This document shows, piece after piece, positions 1 through 8,154 of a DNA stretch of 64,000 bases (position 1 is the first letter of the stretch; the number at the start of each line of letters is the position of its first letter). The notes beneath the pieces were generated by a model. The model was given only the letters and a program-made list of their open reading frames with translations, was not told where the DNA came from and ran no database searches. The position numbers and the translations under genes are program-made. This DNA is from Myxococcus guangdongensis (GTDB lineage: Bacteria > Myxococcota > Myxococcia > Myxococcales > Myxococcaceae). The stretch is from contig NZ_JAJVKW010000004.1 of assembly GCF_024198255.1 (NCBI RefSeq), positions 248,001 to 312,000 on the forward strand. Direction: 5' to 3'.

Positions 1-360
1 GAGGCGGAGGTGGGCATCCAGGTGCGCGACTTCGCGTACTGCAACGGGTGGTACTCGGACGAGGTCATCCGCGTGCTCGCCTCGAATGGCTTCCGCTCGG
101 GCGTGACGACGGAGGACCTGCCCAACCGCATCGGCGGGGACCCCTTCACCCTCAAGCGCAAGGTGCTGTGGGAGAACTTCAGCCTGGGGATGCTCGGGGA
201 CTACTCGTCGCCGCTCACCGGCTGCCAGTTGGATGACTGCTTCGGGTTGCTCGGCGTGAGCCGCCCGGTGCCGGGGCGCAGGACCCACTCCTTCCGCGGC
301 AGCCTGTTGGGCAACGTGCTGGCGACGCCCGACGGAGTGTCCCTGGAGGAGGCTCCGTGA
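1..360 (+). CDS. Polysaccharide deacetylase family protein (C-terminal part, 5' cut by window)
   Basis: The reading frame is open from the first base and ends at TGA 358-360, so the true start lies outside the window. The visible 119 residues include a YCNGWYSDEVIRVLASNGF segment and a GVTTEDLPNR segment, which look like the last strands of a NodB/polysaccharide deacetylase barrel, where a fresh helix-strand unit precedes the closing residues. The catalytic Asp/His motifs would lie upstream and cannot be checked. The GTG start of the flippase overlaps its stop by 4 bp. In myxobacteria a deacetylase precedes Wzx in the block I recall as exoL-exoP of the spore-coat polysaccharide. The family call rests on partial sequence and context. 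Confidence 0.6.
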   Translation, partial: EAEVGIQVRDFAYCNGWYSDEVIRVLASNGFRSGVTTEDLPNRIGGDPFTLKRKVLWENFSLGMLGDYSSPLTGCQLDDCFGLLGVSRPVPGRRTHSFRGSLLGNVLATPDGVSLEEAP

Positions 361-1877
361 GCGGAGCCGCGTCACCGGCGGCGGCGGGGGGCTCGTTCCT
401 CGGCCGCGCCGGTCCCCTGGTGTTGGCCCGGTTGTTCACCGCCGGGCTGACGCTGTCCATTCCGCTCGTGCTCGCCCGGGTGCTGCACCTGGACGAGTAC
501 GGGACGTACTACCAGCTGTTCCTCATCGCCACGACGCTCTACTACGTGCTGCCGTTCGGCGTGGTGCAGAGCCTCTACTACTTCCTGCCGCGCACCGGTG
601 AGAAGCGGCCGTACCTGGGGCAGACGCTGCTGTTCATGTCGGGCGCGGGCCTGGTGGGCGGGCTGCTCGTCCAGCTGTTGATGGGCCCGGTGGCGGGGTG
701 GTTCTCCAATCCCCAGCTGCTCGAGTACCGGTGGGAGCTGGCGGCCTACACCGCGTTCCTGTTGGGCAGCTTCCCGCTGGAGGTGTCGCTCACGGCGCAG
801 GGGCGCACCAAGGCCTCGGCCGTGGTGTACCTGGTGTCGGACGCCGTGCGGGCCTCGGTGATGGTGCTGCCGCCGCTGCTCGGCTTCTCGTTGCACGGGC
901 TGATGGTGGCGGTGTGTGGCTTCACGGCGCTGCGCTTCGTGGCGACGTGGGTCGTCTGTCTGCGCGGCGTCAGCGGTCCCCTGGTGAGCGGGCCGCTCTT
1001 GCGCGCGCAGCTTGCGTACGCGGCGCCGTTCGGCGCGGCGATGTTCCTGGCGATTCCCCAGCAGAACGCGCACCTGTACATGGTGGCGGGCGCGGTGGCG
1101 CCGGCGATGTACGCGCTGTACCGCGTGGGCTGCTTCCAGTTGCCCGTGGTGGACCTGCTCTACACGCCCACCAGCGAGGTGCTGATGGTGCGCCTGGGGG
1201 AGCTGGAGCGGGAAGGGCGTCTGGAAGAGGGCGTGGACGCGTTCCGCGAGGCGGCTGGGAAACTGGCGTATGTGTTCCTGCCCTTCGCGGCGTTCCTCTT
1301 CGCCGCGGCGCCGGAGTTCATCGGCGCGCTGTTCGGCGAGAAGTTCCTGCCGGCCGTCCCCGTGTTCCGCATCAGCGTGCTCGGGGTGGTGCTGTCCATC
1401 CTGCCCATGGACGGGACGCTCCGGGCGCGCGGGCTGACGCGGGCCATCTTCGTCTCATACGCGGTGAAGGCGGCGGTGACGGTGCCGCTGGTGTACTTCG
1501 GCGTGAAGCACCTGGGGATGATGGGCGGCATCGGCTCGTGGGCGGTGGCGGAGGTGGTGGGCAAGGTGCTGCTGCTCACCCGGATTCCGGCGGCGCTGTC
1601 CACGCCCCGACGCTCCTTGCGTCTGGTGGACGTCATCCCGTGGCGGGAGCTGGGGCGCGCGTCGCTGGCGGCGGGGGCGGCGGGCCTGGGCGTCTTCGTG
1701 CTCCGCGCGGCGGCGCAGGGGGCCTGGGGGCACCTGCCCGAGGGCTTCTTCTGGCGCGTGCTGCCGCTGGCGTTGGCCGGGGTGCTGTTCTCGGTGGGCT
1801 ACGTGGTGATGCTGTACGTCGCGGGCGTGCGGCCGCTGGCGGTGCTCGCGGGGCTGCGTCCCCGGAGGACGGCCTGA
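357..1877 (+). CDS. wzx: Oligosaccharide flippase (Wzx-like, MATE/MVF fold)
   Basis: This 506-residue polytopic inner-membrane protein starts at GTG 357, overlapping the previous stop (GTGA). After a short Gly/Ala-rich N-terminus there are about 12-14 hydrophobic segments. The first is around residues 20-45, followed by DEYGTYYQLFLI, a pattern typical of Wzx/RfbX proteins (a first helix, then a G-x-Y turn). Family members flip undecaprenyl-linked repeat units to the periplasm for Wzy polymerisation. Neighbouring deacetylase, acetyltransferase and glycosyltransferase genes fit. The likely M. xanthus counterpart is the spore-coat flippase (exoM as I recall it), but the substrate cannot be read from sequence. 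Confidence 0.88.
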   Translation: MSGAASPAAAGGSFLGRAGPLVLARLFTAGLTLSIPLVLARVLHLDEYGTYYQLFLIATTLYYVLPFGVVQSLYYFLPRTGEKRPYLGQTLLFMSGAGLVGGLLVQLLMGPVAGWFSNPQLLEYRWELAAYTAFLLGSFPLEVSLTAQGRTKASAVVYLVSDAVRASVMVLPPLLGFSLHGLMVAVCGFTALRFVATWVVCLRGVSGPLVSGPLLRAQLAYAAPFGAAMFLAIPQQNAHLYMVAGAVAPAMYALYRVGCFQLPVVDLLYTPTSEVLMVRLGELEREGRLEEGVDAFREAAGKLAYVFLPFAAFLFAAAPEFIGALFGEKFLPAVPVFRISVLGVVLSILPMDGTLRARGLTRAIFVSYAVKAAVTVPLVYFGVKHLGMMGGIGSWAVAEVVGKVLLLTRIPAALSTPRRSLRLVDVIPWRELGRASLAAGAAGLGVFVLRAAAQGAWGHLPEGFFWRVLPLALAGVLFSVGYVVMLYVAGVRPLAVLAGLRPRRTA

Positions 1878-1971
1878 GGAAAAGTCGGGATGCGCCTGGG
1901 GCCTACTTCCCTCTCGGGGGGGCGGTACCTAGGTTGCTCCCCGTCGCGAGGGTTGGGTCAGGGAGGCGTGG

Positions 1972-2490
1972 ATGGGTGTCGATGCGATGACGTTGTACCG
2001 GATGGCTCGCGGTCTGCGGCTGAAGAAGGTGCCGCTGTTGCCCGCGCTCTTGCGCAAGGCCATCTACTACCTGCACAGCTCCTACGTCCCGGACGAGGCC
2101 GACATCGGCGAGGGGACGCAGCTGGGCTACGGCGGAATCGGCGTCGTCATCCACAAGGCGGCGAAGATTGGCCGCCACTGCCTCATCTCGCAGCAGGTGA
2201 CGATTGGTGGACGCTCGGGCATCGAGGGCGCGCCCATCATCGGTGACTACGTGCGGGTGGGCGCGGGCGCCAAGATTCTCGGCAACATCCACATCGGTGA
2301 CTTCGCCGTCATCGGCGCCAACGCCGTGGTGCTCAAGGACGTGGCGCCGGGCTCGGTGGTGGCGGGCATCCCCGCACGGGTCATCCGGCAGGACCCGGAC
2401 CCGCTGACCACGTACCAGCGGGAGATGGGGCTCTTGCCGCGTCGCTCGCCGCTGTCCGCGGTGCCTCCTTCGGCGTCGGTGCCGAGCTAG
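1972..2490 (+). CDS. Hexapeptide-repeat acyltransferase (serine acetyltransferase / CysE-like)
   Basis: A 172-residue left-handed beta-helix acetyltransferase. From about residue 45 it shows imperfect hexapeptide turns (GEGTQLGYGGIGVVIH, IGRHCLISQQVTIGG, IGDYVRVGAGAKILG, IGDFAVIGANAVVLKDV) and ends in the typical VVAGIPARVIR. The N-terminal helical domain of true CysE is short here, so an O- or N-acetyltransferase acting on a sugar is more likely than cysteine synthesis. ATG 1972 is chosen because GGGAGG lies just upstream; an internal ATG at codon 6 is less well placed. It sits between Wzx and two glycosyltransferases, suggesting acetylation of a polysaccharide precursor. Confidence 0.85.
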   Translation: MGVDAMTLYRMARGLRLKKVPLLPALLRKAIYYLHSSYVPDEADIGEGTQLGYGGIGVVIHKAAKIGRHCLISQQVTIGGRSGIEGAPIIGDYVRVGAGAKILGNIHIGDFAVIGANAVVLKDVAPGSVVAGIPARVIRQDPDPLTTYQREMGLLPRRSPLSAVPPSASVPS

Positions 2491-2498
2491 GGCCTGCC

Positions 2499-3563
2499 AT
2501 GCGCGTGCTCCTCGTGGGAGACCATCCGCCTCCGTTCGGGGGCGTGGCGATTCACGTTCAACAACTTCATCGGTTCCTGCGCAGCCGTGGGGTCGAAGCG
2601 AAGGTGCTGGACATCGGGAAGGGCGGCCGGCCGGTTCCGGACGTGCTCCCGGTGCGAAGCCCGGCTCACTTCGGCCTCAGGCTGACCGGGTTTCTCGCCT
2701 CGGGGTGGACGGTGCATGTCCACACCAGCGGGAACAACCCCAAGGCGTGGCTGCTCGCGGCCCTGGTGGCCGGAGTGCCCGCGGGTCGGGCGCCCCGCTT
2801 CATCACGCTGCACTCGGGGCTCCTGCCGGACTACCTGGCGGCCTCCGGGGCGCGGCGCGCGTTCGCCCGGGTGGCGCTCGCGGGCTACACGCGCATCATC
2901 GCTGTCTCGCTCGCGGTGCGTGATGCGCTGCTGTCGTGCGGCGTGCCCGCGGAGAAGATCCTGGTGCAGCCGGCCTTCTGTGCCTCGCAGGTGCAGGCGG
3001 GCGAGGTGCCCGTGAAGGTGGAGGCCGCGCGGGCCCGGCGGCGTCCGTTGTTGACGATGGCGCACCACCCCTCGCCCGTCTACGGGCGCAAGGTGGCCTT
3101 CCGGGCGCTGCGCAAGTTGATGGAGTCACATCCCGACGTGGGGCTGGCGCTGTTCGGCCCCGGGACGGACTCCGAGGAGTTCATCCGCGACGCGCGCGAG
3201 CTGGGCGTGGCGGGGCAGCTCGAGGCGCTGGGCGAGTTGGACCACCCGGCGGCGCTGGGGCTCATCGCGCGCAGCGATGTCTTCCTGCGGCCCACGACGC
3301 ACGACGGGGACTCCATCTCCGTGCGCGAGTCGCTGGCCCTGGGCGTGCCCTGTGTGGCGAGCGATGTCTGCGCGCGGCCGGAGGGGACGCGGTTGTTCCG
3401 GGCGGGGGACGCGGCGTCGCTTTCGACGCGCATCGCCGAGGCGGTGGCGGCGGGGCCCGCGAAGGTGGCTTCGCCCGACGTGGGGCCGGTGTTGCTGGAG
3501 TTGTACGAGGCGCTGTCGTCGCCTCGTCGGTCCGCGCCCGTGCAGGCGGCGCCCGCGGCATGA
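2499..3563 (+). CDS. Glycosyltransferase (GT-B fold, GT4-like)
   Basis: 354 residues, starting 9 bp after the acetyltransferase stop. The N-terminal half opens with GDHPPPFGGVAIHVQQLHRF, the glycine-rich loop of GT-B enzymes that handles the acceptor. The C-terminal half carries the donor-binding signature around residues 255-290: LRPTTHDGDSISVRESLALG then VPCVASDV, equivalent to the E-x7-E region of GT4 enzymes. No signal peptide or membrane segment, so it should act at the cytoplasmic face on lipid-linked sugars. Donor and acceptor are unknown. Context makes it part of the same polysaccharide pathway as the flippase. Confidence 0.88.
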   Translation: MRVLLVGDHPPPFGGVAIHVQQLHRFLRSRGVEAKVLDIGKGGRPVPDVLPVRSPAHFGLRLTGFLASGWTVHVHTSGNNPKAWLLAALVAGVPAGRAPRFITLHSGLLPDYLAASGARRAFARVALAGYTRIIAVSLAVRDALLSCGVPAEKILVQPAFCASQVQAGEVPVKVEAARARRRPLLTMAHHPSPVYGRKVAFRALRKLMESHPDVGLALFGPGTDSEEFIRDARELGVAGQLEALGELDHPAALGLIARSDVFLRPTTHDGDSISVRESLALGVPCVASDVCARPEGTRLFRAGDAASLSTRIAEAVAAGPAKVASPDVGPVLLELYEALSSPRRSAPVQAAPAA

Positions 3564-3626
3564 GCGGTTCTTCACACGAGATTCGCGGGGCTCCCGCGAG
3601 GAATTCCGACACAGGGGAGATGAGAG

Positions 3627-4829
3627 ATGCGGCGCAGTGATGACCTGGACTTGACGCGCCGGGCGCTCCGAGGGCGCGACCTGGTGGTGTTCTCCAACGA
3701 CTGGGACGGCGATCCGCTGTCCAAGGTCCACATCATGCGGATCCTCTCCAAGGACAACCGCATCCTCTGGGTGAACAGCATCGGCAACCGCGCGCCGAAG
3801 GCGAACGCGCACGACGTGAAGCGCATCTTCTCCAAGCTGGAGCGCTTCACGCAGGGCCTGCGGGAGGTGGAGCCCAACCTCCACGTCCTGTCGCCGCTGG
3901 CGATTCCGTTCTACGGCTCGGAGATGGTGCGCGGGGCGAACCGGGAGCTGCTCCGGATGCAGGTGCGCCGGGCGATGAAGCAGCTGAACTTCCAGCGGCC
4001 CATCTCCTGGAGCTTCCTGCCCGCGTCGGCGCCCGTGTCGGGCACGCTGGGCGAGGAGTTCGTCGTCTACCACTGCGTGGACGAGTTCTCCGCCTTCAGC
4101 GACACCAACGGCCGGCACATCGCGGAGCTCGAGGACCGGCTCCTGCGGCGGGCGGACCTGTGCATCACCTCCGCGGAGCGCCTCCGGGACAACAAGTCCC
4201 GCGTCAATCCGCGCACGGTGCTGGTGCGTCACGGCACGGACTTCCGTCACTTCGTGAAGGCGTGTGATCCGGCGACGGTCATCCCCGCGGACATCGCGAA
4301 CCTGCCCAAGCCGGTCATCGGCTTCTTCGGGCTGGTGGCGGACTGGGTGGACCAGGACGCCATCATCGCCACGGCGCGCGCGCATCCCGAGGGCTCGGTG
4401 GTCATCATCGGCAAGACGACGCCGGACTGTGATGACTCCAAGCTGCGGGCCGAGCCGAACATCCACATGCTCGGCCGCAAGGCGTACGCGGACCTGCCGG
4501 GGTACAGCCGCGCGTTCGACGTGGCGCTGATGCCGTTCAAGATCAGCGAGCTGACGCTGAACGCCAACCCGCTCAAGGTGCGCGAGTACCTGGCCTCGGG
4601 GCTGCCGGTGGTGTCCACGGACCTGCCGGAGGTCCGCAAGGTGGGCCTGTGCAAGATCGCCAAGGGCACCGAGGACTTCGTGGCCAAGGTGGACGAGTGC
4701 CTCGCGGAGGGCCCGGGCCCCAGCCGTGAGCGCGCGGAGAAGATCTTCAACGAGAGCTGGGACGCGCGCGTGGATGAGATTCGTCACCACGTGGGCACGG
4801 CGATGGTGGCCGCGGGCAAGTCGCTCTGA
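3627..4829 (+). CDS. Glycosyltransferase (GT-B fold, TuaH-like)
   Basis: 400 residues with a good ribosome-binding site (GGGGAGATGAGAG) before ATG 3627. An early SNDWDGDPLSKVHIMRIL segment and the later NPLKVREYLASGLPVVSTDL around residues 312-331 are typical of GT4-type enzymes of the TuaH group. VVYHCVDEFSAF in the middle matches the interdomain region of the same group. No membrane segments. A 63-bp spacer with a small hairpin (3583-3599) separates it from the previous glycosyltransferase. It is the last gene of the cluster; the next gene is convergent. Substrate unknown. Confidence 0.87.
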   Translation: MRRSDDLDLTRRALRGRDLVVFSNDWDGDPLSKVHIMRILSKDNRILWVNSIGNRAPKANAHDVKRIFSKLERFTQGLREVEPNLHVLSPLAIPFYGSEMVRGANRELLRMQVRRAMKQLNFQRPISWSFLPASAPVSGTLGEEFVVYHCVDEFSAFSDTNGRHIAELEDRLLRRADLCITSAERLRDNKSRVNPRTVLVRHGTDFRHFVKACDPATVIPADIANLPKPVIGFFGLVADWVDQDAIIATARAHPEGSVVIIGKTTPDCDDSKLRAEPNIHMLGRKAYADLPGYSRAFDVALMPFKISELTLNANPLKVREYLASGLPVVSTDLPEVRKVGLCKIAKGTEDFVAKVDECLAEGPGPSRERAEKIFNESWDARVDEIRHHVGTAMVAAGKSL

Positions 4830-4842
4830 GCGTCAGGCACTC

Positions 4843-4865
4843 GGGGCGCGGAGGCTTCGCGCCCC
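4843..4865. terminator. GC-rich hairpin between convergent genes
   Basis: Perfect 8-bp stem GGGGCGCG/CGCGCCCC (4843-4850 with 4858-4865) and a 7-nt loop, just after the glycosyltransferase stop and before the convergent DUF4350 gene. There is no T-run on either side, so it may be a weak or Rho-assisted terminator. Function inferred from position. Confidence 0.35.
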
Positions 4866-4883
4866 CTGTGTGCACGTGAGGAC

Positions 4884-6056
4884 TCAGGAACGGTGGCCCG
4901 CCACGGTGCGCTCCAGGTGCGCATAGAGGCGGGCCACGCGCGCGTAGTCCGCAGGCTTGACGGTGGCTTGTCCGAGCAGCCGGGTGAGCTCCGCCTTCGC
5001 GTCCAGGTAGTGCGACGCGGGGATGCCGCCGTCCTGTTCGAGGAGTCGCGCGGCCTCCGCGTCGGTGAGGGCAGGGGAGATGCCCAGGCGCTCCTGCAAT
5101 TGCTGACGCAGGGATGAGTCCAGCTCGGGGAGCAGGGACTTCTCCACCTTCGCGCGTCGCATGAGCCAGCCCATGCTGCGCACGTACTCCAGCGCGGAGC
5201 GGTGTTTCTCCTCCCGATGGGGCCTTGGCGCGCCGAAGCGCGTGCCGCGTGAGAACGCGTAGAGGCCACTGACGACCAGGACCTGCGCGACGAAGACCCA
5301 GATGCCGCGCGAGAGTGGAGGTGGAGGCGCGAGCTGGTGGTGGAACTCGTCGATGACGAGGGGGCCACGGGCCGCGAGCGCGCTCCAGAAGCGCGCGTTG
5401 TCGAGCAGCTCGATGCGGCGGTTCTCCAGGAGGTCCGCGCCGGCGAGGACGTAGACTTCGCCCTGTCCGAGCGCGCGCCGCCACACCGCCACCGCGCCAC
5501 CGAGCCCCGCGAGCGGAATCGCGTCCGGGTGCTCCATGAGGATGCCGCGGTCCTGGGAGACGCGCAGCGTGCTGAGTCCACGAAGAGGGCCCGCGCCCAG
5601 CCACACGTCCACCGTGGTTCCACCCGCGTCCGCGAGGTCCGTGGAGAGTCCCCGCTCACTCGCGGGCAGCAGGGGACCGGACTCCAGACGCAGCCACTTC
5701 TCGAGCGCGGCCTGGTGCATGCCCAGCTCGCGCGTCGACAGGTACACGAGGGTGCCGCCCTGCTCGACGAAGCGCTCGACCTTGCGCACCTCTTCGTCCG
5801 TCACCGGGCTGCCGACGGGCGAGGCCATCACGAGCGTCCGGGTGTCCGCGGCGAGTGACTCCAGCGAAGTGAGCTGGGGGCTGACGGCGCGTCCGCCTTC
5901 ACGGAGGAACAGGTAGAGCGCGCGGGCGCCTTGAGGCCCGGTGTTCTCCACGGAGGGAACGGGCGAGTCGGGAGCATCCGCGCGCGTCGTCAGTCCCATC
6001 GCCAGCGCGAGCGCGATGAGGACACCGAAGACGATGAGGGTCCGTGTGTTCTTCAC
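4884..6056 (-). CDS. DUF4350 domain-containing membrane-anchored protein
   Basis: About 390 residues. I take GTG 6056, which overlaps the preceding small ORF's stop (GTGA) and gives VKNTRTLIVFGVLIALALA, an immediate N-terminal membrane anchor or signal. ENTGPQGARALYLFLREGGR followed by TLVYLSTRE resembles DUF4350, a class-I-amidotransferase-like Rossmann domain. A second membrane helix is near residue 255 (GIWVFVAQVLVVSGLYAF), then a cytoplasmic helical tail. In other bacteria DUF4350 proteins occur with DUF4129, DUF58 and MoxR proteins in envelope-related operons, and a DUF4129 gene lies just upstream. Role unknown. Confidence 0.75.
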   Translation of the reverse strand: MKNTRTLIVFGVLIALALAMGLTTRADAPDSPVPSVENTGPQGARALYLFLREGGRAVSPQLTSLESLAADTRTLVMASPVGSPVTDEEVRKVERFVEQGGTLVYLSTRELGMHQAALEKWLRLESGPLLPASERGLSTDLADAGGTTVDVWLGAGPLRGLSTLRVSQDRGILMEHPDAIPLAGLGGAVAVWRRALGQGEVYVLAGADLLENRRIELLDNARFWSALAARGPLVIDEFHHQLAPPPPLSRGIWVFVAQVLVVSGLYAFSRGTRFGAPRPHREEKHRSALEYVRSMGWLMRRAKVEKSLLPELDSSLRQQLQERLGISPALTDAEAARLLEQDGGIPASHYLDAKAELTRLLGQATVKPADYARVARLYAHLERTVAGHRS

Positions 6057-6205
6057 GGCGTGGCCTCCGATGGGGGAGGCACGTTGCCCGCGATGGAAAG
6101 GACTGCTTGCCATCCGGAGGCGCCGCGCGGACGACCGCTCCGCGTTGGACGCAACAGACTCCCGAGTGCAGGGGAGGGGAGGTCGCGTGTCGTCGCCCAG
6201 CTCAT
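6053..6205 (-). CDS. Possible 50-codon ORF coupled to both neighbours
   Basis: ATG 6205 overlaps the DUF4129 stop (ATGA) and its own TGA overlaps the DUF4350 GTG start (GTGA), so it fills the gap exactly. The predicted peptide (MSWATTRDLPSPALGSLLRP...) has no hydrophobic segment or known motif. About 72 percent of its third codon positions are G or C, clearly below the strong G/C preference of nearby genes, which argues against a conserved protein. It may serve to carry ribosomes between genes, or the overlaps may be chance. Confidence 0.3.
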   Translation of the reverse strand: MSWATTRDLPSPALGSLLRPTRSGRPRGASGWQAVLSIAGNVPPPSEATP

Positions 6206-7107
6206 GCCGCGGCCTCCGCGCCGAGCGTGCCGAGGAGTCGCTCCACCGCCTCGAGGAAGCGCGCGGCCTCGTCCACGGAGACGGGGGCCAGGGAGTAGAA
6301 GGCGTGGTCGTACCACTCCACCAGACGCTCCACCTCCCGGGTGACGGAGGCGGGAGCCCCTCGCGACGGAAGCTCCGAGGCCAGCTCCCGGTTCGTCTTC
6401 ACGCGGTCGGGACGCGCCAGCCGTCGCTCCTCCAGCGCGGACAGCATTCCCAACAAGGCCTCGCGAATCGCTTCGCGTCCGTCGGTCGTCAGTGCCGCGC
6501 GCGCGCGTCGCAGATGCTCCGGTGGCGCGTCCAGCACGAGCGGCGCCGCGGACCCGGTGAGGTCCTGCGCTCGCCCCGGAGCGCGTCCCCGACGCATGGC
6601 GCGGACCTTCAACACGCCCCACAGCACGAGCGCCATCGCCAATCCCAGCATCACCGTGCGAGTCGCCACCGCGAAGCCCTGCGCCTCGCGCGACTCGAAC
6701 AGGCCCTCCAACCACGCCTCCAGCTTGCGCAGCCACTGCTTCACCAAATCGCCGTGCCGCTGCCTCGCGCGAGCGAACTCCGGTCGATCCAACACGGCCT
6801 TCAATCGCTGCTGCTCGCTCTCGGGCAACTCCGTCAGCGCTTCTCCAGAGCGGGCCTCCTGCTCACGAAGGGCGCACGCACGCTCGAGGAACGCCGTCAC
6901 CTGCTCGACGCGCTGAGCCTCCGTCGCGTCTTCGGGAGCGGGAGGCAGCGGGATGCCCCCGAGCTCCCGCTCCAATCGCTCCAGTGACGCGGAGACCTCG
7001 GAAGGGCCCGCGCGCAACGCCTCCTGGAGCGAGCGCACCGTGTCCACCCGCTCCTCGCAAGGAAGCGCGGTCAACAGGAGCATCAAGGGCAGCAGGGGCA
7101 CGGACAC
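6202..7107 (-). CDS. DUF4129 domain-containing membrane protein
   Basis: 301 residues from GTG 7107, 12 bp after the upstream stop. Hydrophobic residues 2-14 end in LPC and may be a signal peptide. Residues 20-150 are charged and helical, one membrane helix follows near 150-168 (TVMLGLAMALVLWGVL), and the C-terminus carries the DUF4129 pattern, with KTNRELASELPSRGAP and VERLVEWYDHAFYSLAPVS (the E-Y/W...Y.....S core). DUF4129 domains also occur at the C-termini of membrane transglutaminases. It is co-oriented with the DUF4350 gene, suggesting one envelope-associated complex of unknown job. Confidence 0.78.
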   Translation of the reverse strand: MSVPLLPLMLLLTALPCEERVDTVRSLQEALRAGPSEVSASLERLERELGGIPLPPAPEDATEAQRVEQVTAFLERACALREQEARSGEALTELPESEQQRLKAVLDRPEFARARQRHGDLVKQWLRKLEAWLEGLFESREAQGFAVATRTVMLGLAMALVLWGVLKVRAMRRGRAPGRAQDLTGSAAPLVLDAPPEHLRRARAALTTDGREAIREALLGMLSALEERRLARPDRVKTNRELASELPSRGAPASVTREVERLVEWYDHAFYSLAPVSVDEAARFLEAVERLLGTLGAEAAA

Positions 7108-7119
7108 GGGCGCGCGGGG

Positions 7120-8154
7120 TCAGGCGGCGAGCGGCGACGTCGGCGAGGTGCCGCCGCCCAGTCGCTGCTCCAGGTCCAGGGCTTCCCGCCGCACGCGCAG
7201 GTCCAGGTAGAAGAACGCGCAGACGACGAAGTTGACGGGGGAGAAGAAGGACTGCGCCATGACCTGGAGGAGCTCGACGGGCACCAGCAGCCACTGGGGC
7301 GTGCGGGCGATGGTGTCCGCGGAGAACGGGTTGCCGTAGGGCAGCATCACCAGCCAGGAAGGGATGCCGAAGAGCAGGTGCACCGAGAACAGGATGAGGC
7401 TGACGACGGTGAACAGAATCATCCCTCGCACCACCACCCGCCCCAGGAAGCCCGGCTCCACGCGCCCCGACAGCAGCGTCCCCGAGCGCTGGAACGCGGC
7501 CCATGCGCCCAGGTCCTCCATCGCCAGCACGGGCGGAAGCAGCAGGAAGCGCAGGAAGTACCAGAGCATGGCACCCAGCATGCCCAGGCCCAGCACCAGC
7601 GCGCCCAGGATGAGGACCACCGCGCCCATCGCCTGTGAGCCCGTCGCGGACACGACTCCGCCCACGGCGAGCACGATGACGCCGGGGACACACGCCACCA
7701 GCGTCACCAGCAGCGACCAGCCCAGGGACAACACGAACGCCCCCGTCACCGGCCCCACCATGGAGAGGCTGCGGCGCAGGCTGTCCGCGGGGCTCACCGG
7801 CGTGCCGAGCTGCGTGGACACCACGAAGCGGGACGTGGCGACCATCGCCAGCCAGTAGCTCCAGATGAGGAACGAGAACATCCCGCCCCACAGCGCCATG
7901 GCGAGGGCGGACTGTCCCAGCATCTCGAACGGGTTCTGCTGGGCCAGCGCCTGCTGGTCGGGGGAGTACAGCATGGGCGTCAGCACCCGCGTGAGCTGGA
8001 GCACGCCCTTGGTCGCGATGTAGTTGACCAGCGAGTAGCCCAGGCTGAGCACGAAGAGGGGCTTGAGGTGGCCGCGCCAGAAGGTGACGGAGCGGTCGAT
8101 GAGCTCCCCCAGGGCCAGGGGACGCAGCGCGGATGCGGAGGCAGGTGAAGTCAC
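7120..8154 (-). CDS. Polytopic membrane protein (glycerophosphodiesterase membrane-domain-like)
   Basis: 344 residues from GTG 8154, whose first bases overlap the thiE stop (GTGA). It begins RPLALGELIDRSVTFWRGHL, the amphipathic entry seen in proteins annotated with the glycerophosphoryl diester phosphodiesterase membrane domain, followed by about six long hydrophobic segments (for example VVLILGALVLGLGMLGAMLW). The soluble phosphodiesterase domain is absent. It is translationally coupled to thiamine genes but precedes DUF4129/DUF4350, so it more likely belongs with the envelope proteins. Function unknown. Confidence 0.7.
   Translation of the reverse strand: MTSPASASALRPLALGELIDRSVTFWRGHLKPLFVLSLGYSLVNYIATKGVLQLTRVLTPMLYSPDQQALAQQNPFEMLGQSALAMALWGGMFSFLIWSYWLAMVATSRFVVSTQLGTPVSPADSLRRSLSMVGPVTGAFVLSLGWSLLVTLVACVPGVIVLAVGGVVSATGSQAMGAVVLILGALVLGLGMLGAMLWYFLRFLLLPPVLAMEDLGAWAAFQRSGTLLSGRVEPGFLGRVVVRGMILFTVVSLILFSVHLLFGIPSWLVMLPYGNPFSADTIARTPQWLLVPVELLQVMAQSFFSPVNFVVCAFFYLDLRVRREALDLEQRLGGGTSPTSPLAA

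Noticed and set aside
3126..4790. 554-codon ORF on the minus strand opposite the TuaH-like glycosyltransferase
   Set aside because: It is a shadow of a well-supported gene. Its Arg/His/Leu-rich low-complexity translation is typical for the antisense of high-GC coding sequence.
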